Origin: Bacteroides sp.
Lineage (GTDB): Bacteria > Bacteroidota > Bacteroidia > Bacteroidales > Bacteroidaceae
Assembly: GCA_019416685.1 (NCBI GenBank)
Contig: DXWV01000003.1
Coordinates: forward strand, 1-54,707
Direction: 5' to 3'
Length of the DNA stretch: 54,707 nucleotides
A program made the translations under genes and the position numbers. Below are positions 1 to 7,974 of this stretch, in pieces; within the stretch, counting starts at the first letter, position 1; every line of letters begins with the position of its first letter. The notes beneath the pieces are model-generated. The model was given only the letters and a program-made list of their open reading frames with translations, was not told the DNA's origin and did not search any database.

Positions 1-449
1 CAAAGGTGCTATGAAAATATGACAGAGAAAACGGGTACTTTATCGGATGCTTACGCTTCTAAATATCAAATCAGAAATGACAAAAAACAAAGGTATAGCG
101 CAGAACTTTATGATTTGTGGAATGCAGGATATTTCACAGGTTTCAATGGTATTTATGAAACAGAAGATAAAATTATACTGACTTTTTTGAATGGAATTAT
201 TATGGGGTATTTTGTATTTGATAAATTGGATCGGAAAGGAGACTATTATATATATGAGTATGATGATGCGTCTGGAGAAATTCCTTTTTATCCTGTTATT
301 TACACTTATGACAATAAATTTATAGCTTCTGTTGGAGCTGAAAGGCTTCTTGAATATAAAGCAGTATTAAAAATGGAATCTTTCAGGATGCTATCAAAGA
401 TTTGAAGGAGGATGATAATCCTTGTTTACTTATTTATGAACTGGAGTAG
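1..449 (+). pseudogene. C-terminal fragment of a 6-bladed beta-propeller lipoprotein gene, frameshifted
   Basis: The reading frame is open from the window edge, so the 5' part lies outside. The protein closely matches the last third of the propeller lipoprotein at 10971-12137 (shared stretches include ELYDLWNAGYF and GFNGIYETEDK). The frame read from position 1 ends at 405, just after it stops resembling the homologue. The homologous tail (SIKNG...KEDDNP...IYELE, stop 447-449) continues in another frame. The alignment is restored if one base is missing near 361, where the homologue reads Y-R-N-S-I-K and this copy Y-K-(gc)-S-I-K. It is therefore most likely a broken copy, though a sequencing error in the short local runs cannot be excluded. 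The upstream gene start and any promoter are not visible. Confidence 0.75.
55..190 (+). repeat. 136-bp near-identical direct repeat, copy 1 (partner 11739-11874)
   Basis: Read base by base against 11739-11874, this stretch has only two mismatches (GG versus CT in the codons after the ACAAAAAACAAA run). Flanking coding sequence is clearly more diverged, and a 3-base difference follows directly (AATGGAAT versus AGTGGGGGAAT). Both copies sit in the same place of two paralogous propeller genes. Confidence 0.9.
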
Positions 450-539
450 CTGTTTATAAATGAAGTGTAGTAATAGCTAAGACGAAATATAAATGGGATA
501 TTTTACTCCTAACAAATAACCTCTAAAATCCACATGTAA

Positions 540-1667
540 ATGAAATATATTTTAATCTATTTAAGTCTCTTTTTTTTATTTGTTTGTTGTCAAATGAAAT
601 CGGAGGTTGTTTTGACAGATAAAAGGATTCCAATTCCGTTATCTTCAAATTCGTTAGCTCTCCTGTCTCCTGACTCTGTTTTTGATAGTGTCACTTATAT
701 TCCATTGGAAACAACAGAAGATAATTTAATAACCAATATTGATAAGGTTATAACTACCGATTCTCTGATATATATTTTAGATAAGAAACAAAAAGAAATT
801 TTTGTTTTTAATGTTCAAGGTAAATATATAAAGAAACTGGATAGACAAGGAGCGGGTGGGAAAGGCTATTACTTAAATGTTTTTGATTTTCAGATAGAAA
901 ATGATCTTATTTATCTATTATGTACATCTAATAAATCAATTATGATTTATAATTTGAATTTTGAATATTTGGATGAAATAAAGTTAAATGGTTCTTTTAC
1001 TTGTTTTGAATTCTTTGAAGATTATATTTATCTATATGGTGATTATACTCAAGAGAGTCTCAACAACATATTTGTTTTGAAACGAAATAATGACTTGTAT
1101 GCTCAATACTCTCCATTTCCAAAACAACAATTGGGGGTAGGATATAATGGTTATTACTTAGCTCAAGATTCTTTTGATTGCTATGCTTATTATCCTTATC
1201 AATATAATATCTATAAACTGTATCCTGATAGAGAAGAGGTCATATTACAGTTGAATTTTGATAAAGATAAGGTATATCCTATTGAATTACAGACTGCTTC
1301 TTCTTTTGATAGAGATAAATATCGGATGAGTATATCACCGGAAGAATGGCCTATAGAGATCCATGGGAACTTAGTCTGTACCTCTAAGTACTATATCATT
1401 CCGTTTGTATATAAAACATTAGTTCATAGTATATTTTATAATAGAGAAAATGGGAATGTAAAAACTGGAATTATATTTCCATCAAAAAAATATCCTTTTG
1501 CTAATCAAAATATTCTACCTTATCAAAAGAATTTTATTATCCAAACAATATCGACAGAAGCTATTGATGCTTTGAGGACAGTAGGAAAACAATATTTAAT
1601 ACCTGAAGTTCTTCAAAATTGTTCTCTTGATGATAATCCTATTTTAGCTATATATAAATTGAAATAA
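540..1667 (+). CDS. 6-bladed beta-propeller lipoprotein
   Basis: This 375-residue protein begins with a hydrophobic segment ending in a Cys pair (LFVCC, about residues 14-18), which fits a lipoprotein signal peptide. It is probably surface or periplasmic and lipid-anchored. The N-terminal blade pattern IPLETTEDNLITNIDKV followed by DSLIYILDKKQKEIFVFN matches the family of Bacteroides 6-bladed beta-propellers (PF17170-like). The C-terminus carries the DDNP signature (DDNPILAIYKLK) seen in all family copies here. Its natural partner, a CxxC membrane protein, starts one base after the stop codon but is broken. No ligand or enzyme motif is visible. AT-rich codon use matches the neighbouring accessory genes. 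The family is well recognised but its biochemical role is not known to me. Confidence 0.85.
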   Translation: MKYILIYLSLFFLFVCCQMKSEVVLTDKRIPIPLSSNSLALLSPDSVFDSVTYIPLETTEDNLITNIDKVITTDSLIYILDKKQKEIFVFNVQGKYIKKLDRQGAGGKGYYLNVFDFQIENDLIYLLCTSNKSIMIYNLNFEYLDEIKLNGSFTCFEFFEDYIYLYGDYTQESLNNIFVLKRNNDLYAQYSPFPKQQLGVGYNGYYLAQDSFDCYAYYPYQYNIYKLYPDREEVILQLNFDKDKVYPIELQTASSFDRDKYRMSISPEEWPIEIHGNLVCTSKYYIIPFVYKTLVHSIFYNRENGNVKTGIIFPSKKYPFANQNILPYQKNFIIQTISTEAIDALRTVGKQYLIPEVLQNCSLDDNPILAIYKLK

Positions 1668-1668
1668 T

Positions 1669-2253
1669 ATGTGGAGTATAAAAATTATATGTTTAGTCTT
1701 GTTATTGATCAATATTTATATACTGTTTAATTTGTATATTTATAATAAAGAAACAGAAATAGAAAGGAATGCATTTAATAATAAAATCAACACCCTTTTT
1801 GTTAAAAATATTTTGTTAAAGGAAGGTTCATTACATTCAATACTGGGTATTTGTATGCTTCCAGAAAAAATGATGGTATATAATGAATCAAATGATTGTA
1901 TATCATTAAAAAGTTTGAAGAGGAAGAAAAGAAGTCTTATATTAAGATATTCGCATTTGAGTTGTAAACCATGTGTTGATGTTATAATAGCATGCGTAAA
2001 ACAATTTGCTGAATAAAATAATCAAATTGAGATTTTATTGTTCAGTAGTTATTGGTTTGAGAAGGATCTTAGAGATTTTAAACGAATGAATAAGATATTT
2101 ACTGAAGTGTATAATGTTAAATATCTTGATATTCCTATCGAAAAGGAAAATATTTCTGATATGTTTATTATGGATGAAAATATGAATATTTTTGACTTTT
2201 TTATACCCCAAAAAGATATGCTTGAACTTACTGAACAATATATTGTGTTATGA
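1669..2253 (+). pseudogene. Membrane-anchored CxxC thioredoxin-like protein, interrupted by an in-frame TAA
   Basis: The frame starts at ATG 1669 with an N-terminal membrane segment (about residues 4-22) and a redox-like CKPC motif (C99, C102) after the strand LILRYSHLS. It hits TAA at 2014-2016, but the same frame continues to 2253 (EILLFSSYWFEK... to the stop after YIVL). Across this stop it aligns without gaps to the intact paralogue at 6293-6925: both have 24 residues from the one after CVD to the S-Y/N-Y of the next strand, and the stop stands where the paralogue has Ser. A single C-to-A change in a TCA codon would explain it. The product is probably a truncated 115-residue protein. Restart from TTG at 2038 or readthrough is possible but unsupported. 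Confidence 0.8.
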
Positions 2254-2510
2254 TGATTGATTCTACTAACGATTTTATTCTGGGAGTTGGACAATTCATT
2301 TGCTTCTCGAAAGATATAAAAACTAATAAGATACGTTGAGAAAGGATTTTCTTTTAGAAATTGATCTGTTTTCGATATTTTCAGAAAGGTATGGAGGCTG
2401 ATAAAGTGTGCTGAAAACAATATTTTAAGAAAATGTAGTAGTTTTTGTTGGGTGAATTCTTTTCATTATACATCTTTCTTTTATTTTGAATCTATATTTG
2501 TGAAAATGCA

Positions 2511-2588
2511 GTATGTCTGTTCTCGCCAAATATGTATGTTTTTGATGTTTGGTATAATTACATACCTATTAGGCGAGGATAGACATAC
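2511..2588. promoter_or_regulatory. Large imperfect dyad upstream of promoter
   Basis: The arms are 2511-2538 and 2561-2588, 28 bases each with four mismatches, separated by 22 bases. The arm cores are TATGTCTGTTCTCGCC and GGCGAGGATAGACATA. The right arm ends 20 bases before the TAnnTTTG box, a place where an activator or repressor dyad could act. A diverged copy of the whole element lies at 10697-10801 with the same internal spacing. Confidence 0.6.
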
Positions 2589-2608
2589 ATGTATCCATTG
2601 TCTTCTCC

Positions 2609-2616
2609 TATCTTTG
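2609..2616 (+). promoter_or_regulatory. Bacteroides-type -7 box (TATCTTTG)
   Basis: TATCTTTG matches the Bacteroides -7 consensus TAnnTTTG exactly. It would place the transcript start near 2621, about 15 bases before the ATG at 2636. No clear -33 TTG is found at the usual distance, so the upstream dyad may help recruit polymerase. Confidence 0.6.
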
Positions 2617-2635
2617 CGTCAACAGTTATTTACTT

Positions 2636-4555
2636 ATGAAAGACGCAATGATTAAAATACTACCTGTCTTTATCACGATATTTTCTTTTCTCTTCAGTTC
2701 GTGTAAAGAAACAAACCAACGTTTGGAATATGCTTTGGATTTTGCAGGGAGCAATCGCGTAGAGCTGGAAAAAGTTTTGGATTATTATAAAGGTGATTCT
2801 CTTAAGTTAAAGGCTAGTTACTTCTTAATAGAAAATATGCCACGCTATTTTAGTTATACAGGGCATGTACTGGATAGTATAAAAGCAATAAAGGCCAGTG
2901 TTGATGAAAACGGAAAATTACCGGATGATAAGGTAAACCCTCTGAAAGGCTTTGATTATAGCCACCTTCCTAAGATTTACGATGCACATGTTATTACTGC
3001 CGATTATCTGATAGAAAATATAGATTTAGCTTTTGAAGAGTGGGAAAAACGTCCGTGGAATAACTATGTTTCATTTGATGAATTTTGCGAACAGATTCTT
3101 CCTTATCGTATAGACAATGAACCATTAGAGAACTGGCGACGTATTTATCGTGAAACATTTTCTTTTTTGCTTGATTCGGTATACACAGGTTCTGATGTTA
3201 TAAAAGCCTCCAATGTAATAGGCCAATACTTGAGAGATGAAAAATTCATATTCAACCGGAATTTGAATCTTCCTCACCTGGGAGCACAATTCTTATTGAA
3301 ACATCGGGTGGGTAAGTGTATTGATTCTTGTGATTTTTTGGTATACGTATTGCGTTCTCTGGGGATCCCTGTTGCAGTAGATGAACTTCCTTTTTCACCG
3401 GATCATCTGGCAAGCCATACTTGGAATGTTGTTTTGGATACTACCCATCTCTATGTCCCGTTTTGGTTTACTGAAAAAGATGCTATCAGAGGTGATCGAT
3501 ATGATGATGGCCGGAAAAGAGGAAAAGTGTTCCGGACTTGTTTTGGTATGCAACCCGAACCCTATGAAGGGATGATGCAAAATTCCAAAGTACCTTCATA
3601 CTTCAAAAATCCCTTCAGATTGGATGTCAGTAAGGAGTATTTTCAGACCCGGCATGAAGTCTTGTCCGAAGAGGAAGGGGAAGAATATATGTATCTTGGT
3701 ATTTTCAGTCCCCGCAGATGGGTTGCTGTCGATATGGCAAAAGTTGTTGATGGTAAAGCTGTATTTCGTTATATTGAATCTGATATCGCCTATCAACCAC
3801 TCTATTTCGATGGAAAACGATATCGGCAGACCGGATATCCTTTTACCTTGAAGGGAGATTCGTCCATTACTTTTATTCCGGATAAGAGTCAGAGTGAACC
3901 TGCTGTATTGACACGCAAATGCCCCCTTTACCCTCGTATTGCCAATCATATGACGAAGGTGGTAGGAGCTAAGATCTATGGCTCTTCATCTAAGGATTTT
4001 CAACACAAACTATTATTATATCATATCGTTGATACCCCGAAGGTGAACATAAATACGGTACGTTTCAAAACACCGATTAAGTGCCGTTATATTCGATATG
4101 TGGCTCCTGACAATCTTTTTGTTGAGATTGCCGATTTGGATTTTTATTATGAGGATCAGCCTCTCAAAGCCATTGACATTTATGAAAGTGATTATGAGGG
4201 TCAGCCTCCTGCTGATGAATTACCGTTGTGCATGGATCATGACCCTCTGACACTATTTCTCTCGCGAAAAAAGGGAAGCTATATTACGATGGACTTCGGT
4301 AAAGAAGTACTTATAGACCGCATGGTATATATCCCCCGTAATGATGATAATTTTATCCGGATAGGAGATGGCTATGAATTACGCTATCAAGCTGGAAATG
4401 AAGGGTGGATTTATGTTGACAAACAAAAGGCTGTGAAAGACACTCTTATTTTTGATAAAGTACCCAAAGGGGCTTTGTTTCACCTTCGGGATTTGACCCG
4501 GGGAAAAGAAGAAAAGGTGTTTTATATAGAGAATGGGAAACAGGTGTTTCCTTAA
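2636..4555 (+). CDS. Transglutaminase-like domain lipoprotein
   Basis: The 639-residue protein has a lipoprotein signal peptide (SFLFSSC, Cys about residue 23) and is likely exported. A central papain/transglutaminase-like core is suggested by C228 in GKCIDSCDFLVYVLRSLGIP, H261 in ASHTWNV and D268 in LDTTHLYVPF, a plausible Cys-His-Asp set. The N-terminal part is helical and the C-terminal third (about residues 430-639) is beta-rich, including YIRYVAPDN and IDRMVYIPRNDDN, reminiscent of carbohydrate-binding or discoidin-like domains. The family is common in Bacteroides and assigned by domain only; whether it cuts, cross-links or deamidates is not known. It has its own promoter (2609) and higher GC than the propeller genes around it. 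Nearby genes give no clear partner. Confidence 0.75.
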   Translation: MKDAMIKILPVFITIFSFLFSSCKETNQRLEYALDFAGSNRVELEKVLDYYKGDSLKLKASYFLIENMPRYFSYTGHVLDSIKAIKASVDENGKLPDDKVNPLKGFDYSHLPKIYDAHVITADYLIENIDLAFEEWEKRPWNNYVSFDEFCEQILPYRIDNEPLENWRRIYRETFSFLLDSVYTGSDVIKASNVIGQYLRDEKFIFNRNLNLPHLGAQFLLKHRVGKCIDSCDFLVYVLRSLGIPVAVDELPFSPDHLASHTWNVVLDTTHLYVPFWFTEKDAIRGDRYDDGRKRGKVFRTCFGMQPEPYEGMMQNSKVPSYFKNPFRLDVSKEYFQTRHEVLSEEEGEEYMYLGIFSPRRWVAVDMAKVVDGKAVFRYIESDIAYQPLYFDGKRYRQTGYPFTLKGDSSITFIPDKSQSEPAVLTRKCPLYPRIANHMTKVVGAKIYGSSSKDFQHKLLLYHIVDTPKVNINTVRFKTPIKCRYIRYVAPDNLFVEIADLDFYYEDQPLKAIDIYESDYEGQPPADELPLCMDHDPLTLFLSRKKGSYITMDFGKEVLIDRMVYIPRNDDNFIRIGDGYELRYQAGNEGWIYVDKQKAVKDTLIFDKVPKGALFHLRDLTRGKEEKVFYIENGKQVFP

Positions 4556-4681
4556 AAAAATATAGGAGTTTGGTATAAATGAGAGTGAATCATAAATGAA
4601 AGAGAAAGGAGGTGATATTTTTAGAGTATATTGTTTTAGAATGATTTTTGTAAAGAAAGTATTAATATTTAAGAAGAAAAA

Positions 4682-5044
4682 ATGAATAAGAAAAAATATT
4701 TATTAGTGTTTTTGGGTGCAGTGGCATTGGCAGCTGGTAACATGTATGTGACAAAAAATAATAGTTGTAAAATTTTACTTTCTTTGGCTGATTTGGAAAG
4801 CTCTGCTAAAGATCCTACGGAAATTGATTATTTTGTACCTAATAAGAATAACAATCCCGAACCATGCACTATATATATAGAATTGGATGCTGGTGTTGCT
4901 GTACCAGAAGGTGCAATTCATATTGGTGGAAAAAAATACGAGATACATGGTATGGAAAATTTCTGTGAAGAACCAAAGAAAGGGGAAGATCCTACAGGAT
5001 GTGATCCTTATAATTGTCATCAAAGAATTCCTACGATAAAATAA
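4682..5044 (+). CDS. Small exported NVEALA-like peptide with cysteines
   Basis: This 120-residue protein has a basic start (MNKKK) and a hydrophobic segment (residues 6-20) typical of a secretion signal. Next comes a short segment SLADLESSAKDPTE that resembles, but does not match, the LALANVEALA motif of the Bacteroides NVEALA family (PF14055). The mature part carries six cysteines in all (C29, CTIYIE, NFCEEP, GCDPYNCH), enough for disulfides. It stands directly before a propeller gene and a CxxC protein, separated from them by a strong hairpin (5050-5082). NVEALA proteins have no established function to my knowledge. The family assignment is by position, size and motif resemblance only; it could be a different small secreted protein. 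Confidence 0.6.
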   Translation: MNKKKYLLVFLGAVALAAGNMYVTKNNSCKILLSLADLESSAKDPTEIDYFVPNKNNNPEPCTIYIELDAGVAVPEGAIHIGGKKYEIHGMENFCEEPKKGEDPTGCDPYNCHQRIPTIK

Positions 5045-5049
5045 ATTGG

Positions 5050-5082
5050 TTATGAATAGCCTATTTAATAGGCTATTCATAA
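5050..5082 (+). terminator. Strong hairpin between peptide gene and propeller gene
   Basis: The arms 5050-5063 and 5069-5082 are perfectly complementary over 14 bases (TTATGAATAGCCTA) with a 5-base loop. The hairpin begins 6 bases after the stop codon of the small peptide. The downstream U tract is poor (TGTTATAATATA), so it may act as a leaky terminator or an mRNA-stabilising 3' structure that lets the peptide be expressed above the downstream genes. Confidence 0.65.
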
Positions 5083-5102
5083 TGTTATAATATAAAAGAA
5101 AG

Positions 5103-6296
5103 ATGAAAAATATAAAAAAAATAATCAATGTAGCCATTACTGTAATTATTTTATCTGCTTGTCACCTTAGTAATGTAGACAATAGTCAGAGTGGGGATTT
5201 GCCTTCTGTTGTAGATTTTACAGTTGAAGTGGATGACGTTTCTGAACAAATTGATATCTCTCCATTGATAGAGAATGACGTAAAGATTGTAAAATTGGAG
5301 ACGACTGATGAATGCCTGATTTCTGACATTCGGCAAGTAGATTATGTAAATGGTTTGATTTATATAGCAGATAAAGCTTCTCAGACAGTTCTTATCTTTG
5401 ATGAATCTGGCAAGTATGTAGGACGAGTAGGTAAGAGAGGTGAAGGTCCGGGAGAATATAGTAGATTAGGACGTTTTCAAGTGGTAGATTCTCATATATA
5501 TATCATGGATGATGCTGTAAGACAATTGTATGATTATGATTTGAAAACTCGAATTGGCATAAAATTGGATATTGATGATAATATCTCTTTTGATAGTTTT
5601 TATATCATGAATGGATATTTATATCTTTTATCAAATAATTCTTCTTCTTTTTCTATAGGTTCTTTTAATTTGTTCAAATATAATATGAAAACGGCAGATG
5701 TTGTTTATAGCTTACCGTTCAGTGAAGAACTTTCAAAAAATCATTCTACATGGGGACTTTTGCAATATGCAAGTAGATACGATGATGAACTTCTTGTTAT
5801 GTTTGCTAATAATGATACTATTTATAGTGTTACTTCTGAATCTGTGGCTCCACGGTATGTGTACCATTTTTCAAAACGTTTTATGCCGGCTGAACTTAGG
5901 AAAAAGGATGGAATGAAGATTATGATGACCGCTATGGATAAACGATATATTTTAGGTTTTGATAGGATTGTAAATTTGAAAAATCATTTTATTGTAAAAT
6001 ATGGTGATGTAATTGTTCGTTCTGTTTTGTATGATAAACGAACTGATAAGTACAAAGTTGGGAATTGGTTGACTCTCGGAGATTTAGGTGATTTCTACAT
6101 GTTTCATTATCACTTTACGGATAATAATGAAATGATAGTAATGGAACCTAGTGGTAGTTTCTTGTCATCTTGGGAGACTATCTACAGCAAATCTTCTTTT
6201 GTCCGTCCACAAGATAAAAAACGTTTTGAAGAAATTTATAATAGCACTAAAGAGGATGATAACCCAATTGTTGTGCTTGCTAAAGTAAAGAAATGA
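5103..6296 (+). CDS. 6-bladed beta-propeller lipoprotein
   Basis: The 397-residue product starts with a lipoprotein signal (VIILSACHLSN, lipobox LSAC). The propeller opens with KLETTDECLISDIRQVDYVNG followed by LIYIADKASQTVLIFDESGKY and the blade motif KRGEGPGEY, all characteristic of the Bacteroides 6-bladed family. The C-terminus reads KEDDNPIVVLAKVKK. Its stop overlaps the ATG of the CxxC gene by four bases (ATGA), which strongly implies translational coupling of the two. It is the best-preserved member together with an intact partner, so it is the reference copy for the broken paralogues in this window. No catalytic residues were recognised. A ligand-binding or scaffold role on the cell envelope is inference. 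Confidence 0.87.
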   Translation: MKNIKKIINVAITVIILSACHLSNVDNSQSGDLPSVVDFTVEVDDVSEQIDISPLIENDVKIVKLETTDECLISDIRQVDYVNGLIYIADKASQTVLIFDESGKYVGRVGKRGEGPGEYSRLGRFQVVDSHIYIMDDAVRQLYDYDLKTRIGIKLDIDDNISFDSFYIMNGYLYLLSNNSSSFSIGSFNLFKYNMKTADVVYSLPFSEELSKNHSTWGLLQYASRYDDELLVMFANNDTIYSVTSESVAPRYVYHFSKRFMPAELRKKDGMKIMMTAMDKRYILGFDRIVNLKNHFIVKYGDVIVRSVLYDKRTDKYKVGNWLTLGDLGDFYMFHYHFTDNNEMIVMEPSGSFLSSWETIYSKSSFVRPQDKKRFEEIYNSTKEDDNPIVVLAKVKK

Positions 6297-6925
6297 GAAA
6301 TAAAGTATTATCAATGAATATGAAGGTTTGTGTATTATTACTTTTTATAGTCATGACGAATCTGTGTTGGTTCTATAAATATGATACTGATAAAAAGGTG
6401 ATTGATGCTTTGATGAAATCAGTTGAGGCTAGTTTCCTTCAAAATGCAGAACTTCGTATGCATAAAGAAAACAGATTGTATGAACTTGAATATAATGGAG
6501 ATTTTTTATCTGATAGTCTATTATTGACAGATGTAAATGGGCTAAAGGTAAAATTGAGAGATGTTATAAATGAAAATAAGCTTATTTTAAGATATTCAGA
6601 ACTTAATTGCCAAACTTGTGTAGATGAACAGATTAACAACTTGAACACGTATGCAGATTCAATAGGTGTCGATCGTATATTGTTGTTTACAAATTATGAA
6701 ACAGATGTGTATATGCGACGTTTTAAGAAGTTGAATAAGATAAAATTTGCTATTTATAATATGAAAACAGATGCTAATAAGTTATTGAAAGACATAGGTC
6801 TGCCATATATGTTCGTACTTTCACCAAATAAAAAAATGAGGGTGCAATACATGTATATTCCTCAGAAGGAAATCCCTTTATTAACATCTTCTTATTTAAA
6901 AATGGTGAAAGATAAATTCTTTTGA
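6293..6925 (+). CDS. Membrane-anchored CxxC thioredoxin-like protein
   Basis: This 210-residue protein has one N-terminal membrane segment (about residues 10-27, KVCVLLLFIVMTNLCWF) with the rest expected in the periplasm. After the strand KLILRYSELN comes CQTC (C106, C109), placed as in thioredoxin/TlpA-like folds. The following helix, RILLFTNYE strand and late LPYMFVLSPNKKM segment (with the cis-Pro-like LP) are consistent with a thioredoxin-like fold. It overlaps the preceding propeller gene by four bases. A disulfide-forming or reducing role toward the cysteine-bearing small peptide upstream is attractive but only inferred from context. A closely related copy at 1669-2253 is broken. Confidence 0.75.
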   Translation: MRNKVLSMNMKVCVLLLFIVMTNLCWFYKYDTDKKVIDALMKSVEASFLQNAELRMHKENRLYELEYNGDFLSDSLLLTDVNGLKVKLRDVINENKLILRYSELNCQTCVDEQINNLNTYADSIGVDRILLFTNYETDVYMRRFKKLNKIKFAIYNMKTDANKLLKDIGLPYMFVLSPNKKMRVQYMYIPQKEIPLLTSSYLKMVKDKFF

Positions 6926-6949
6926 ACTAAATTTTAGTTGTTTTAGCCA

Positions 6950-7852
6950 ATGAGAGGTAACTTAAAATGTAAGTTTATATTTGCTGCAAACAAGTGTTCA
7001 ATATTATTGTTGGTGTGTGGTTCTTTTATAATTTGGTTGTTGTTGGAGATTTTTTGTATTACTTCTTTTCATGTTCCTACAGGCTCTATGGAACCAACAT
7101 TGATTGCAGGTGATGTCATTTGGGTGAATAAATTGGTGTATGGGGCTCGAATATTTAATTTATGGGATGCTGTAAATGAGAAAGATTTGATAATAAAACG
7201 TCTGCCTGGTATAAGACAGATAGCTCGGAATGATGTCGTGGTTTTTAATAATCCCTATCCTGAGAAGAGGGACAAGCATATTCGATTAGATCTTCTTTCG
7301 TATTATGTGAAGCGTTGTGTTGCATTGCCGGGGGATACATTTGTTATAAAAAAAGGACAATATGAAGTTCTTGGTTGTAATATACCCTTAGGAAATGTGA
7401 AGTCTCAGAAAACTTTATTGGGTAGATTAGAGTATGAAGAAGATAAAAACAAATGTGTCGGAGGAGGGATTCAAGTCTATCCTAATGATTCATTAATTGG
7501 ATGGACTGTTAAGGCATTTGGACCTTTCTATGTTCCAAATGCTGGGGGAGTCATTCCTATGAATTATATGAATATGGTACTATATAAACGAGTAATGGAA
7601 TGGGAACAGAAACAGAAAGTCGAATTTTGTTATGGGAAAGTGTATCTAGGTAGTCAAGAGATTAAGGAGTATCGCTTTCTGAAAAATTATTATTTTGTTG
7701 TTGGTGATAAAACGGAAAGTTCTTGCGATTCACGTTATTGGGGATTACTACCTGAGGAATTTATTGTAGGTAAAGTAAGTTGGATAGGAATGTCAAAAGA
7801 TATGGATACAGGAAAGATTAGATGGGATCGAATTGGAACAAAAGTAAAATAA
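6950..7852 (+). CDS. Signal peptidase I family protein
   Basis: The 300-residue protein has an N-terminal membrane segment (about residues 16-33) followed by the catalytic serine box VPTGSMEPT (S46) and the lysine box YVKRCVALPGDTF (K121), the Ser-Lys dyad of signal peptidase I. The C-terminal box reads GDKTESSCDSRYWG, where classical enzymes have GDNRxNSxDSRYWG, so two usual Asn/Arg positions differ. The insertion between the lysine box and that motif (FGPFYVPNAGG and following) is usual for Bacteroidota enzymes. It lies 24 bases after the CxxC gene and 122 before the ligase-like gene. Because it sits in an AT-rich accessory cluster, it is more likely an accessory or dedicated enzyme than the main lepB; that is inference. 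Confidence 0.88.
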   Translation: MRGNLKCKFIFAANKCSILLLVCGSFIIWLLLEIFCITSFHVPTGSMEPTLIAGDVIWVNKLVYGARIFNLWDAVNEKDLIIKRLPGIRQIARNDVVVFNNPYPEKRDKHIRLDLLSYYVKRCVALPGDTFVIKKGQYEVLGCNIPLGNVKSQKTLLGRLEYEEDKNKCVGGGIQVYPNDSLIGWTVKAFGPFYVPNAGGVIPMNYMNMVLYKRVMEWEQKQKVEFCYGKVYLGSQEIKEYRFLKNYYFVVGDKTESSCDSRYWGLLPEEFIVGKVSWIGMSKDMDTGKIRWDRIGTKVK

Positions 7853-7974
7853 GAAGATTTAAGAGAATAGTTGTGGTATTTATTAAATAAAAAAATAGAT
7901 GATTGGAGAGTAGAATGGAGTATTGTAATAAGATGGAGCGGATGTATCATAAATGGATATACATGCTTTTATAA

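Larger units (their letters stand above)
2254..2635. other. 382-base intergenic region with dyad and promoter
   Basis: No convincing gene is present; a 67-residue frame at 2452-2655 has no recognisable composition and overlaps the regulatory elements. The right half carries a 28-base imperfect inverted repeat (2511-2588) and a TAnnTTTG box (2609-2616) leading to the transglutaminase-like gene. The left half (2254-2500) shows nothing I can identify. Confidence 0.6.

Noticed and set aside
2511..2588. Invertible promoter
   Set aside because: The arms are imperfect, the spacer is only 22 bases and the promoter lies outside the repeats; no recombinase gene is nearby.
2452..2655. 67-codon frame on the plus strand
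   Set aside because: It runs through the dyad and promoter, overlaps the start of the transglutaminase-like gene and has no recognisable protein features.
4605..4616. AAAGGAGGTGAT, an ideal Shine-Dalgarno sequence
   Set aside because: No start codon follows at a usable distance, the next gene begins 66 bases later, and Bacteroidota rarely use strong Shine-Dalgarno sites. Probably chance.
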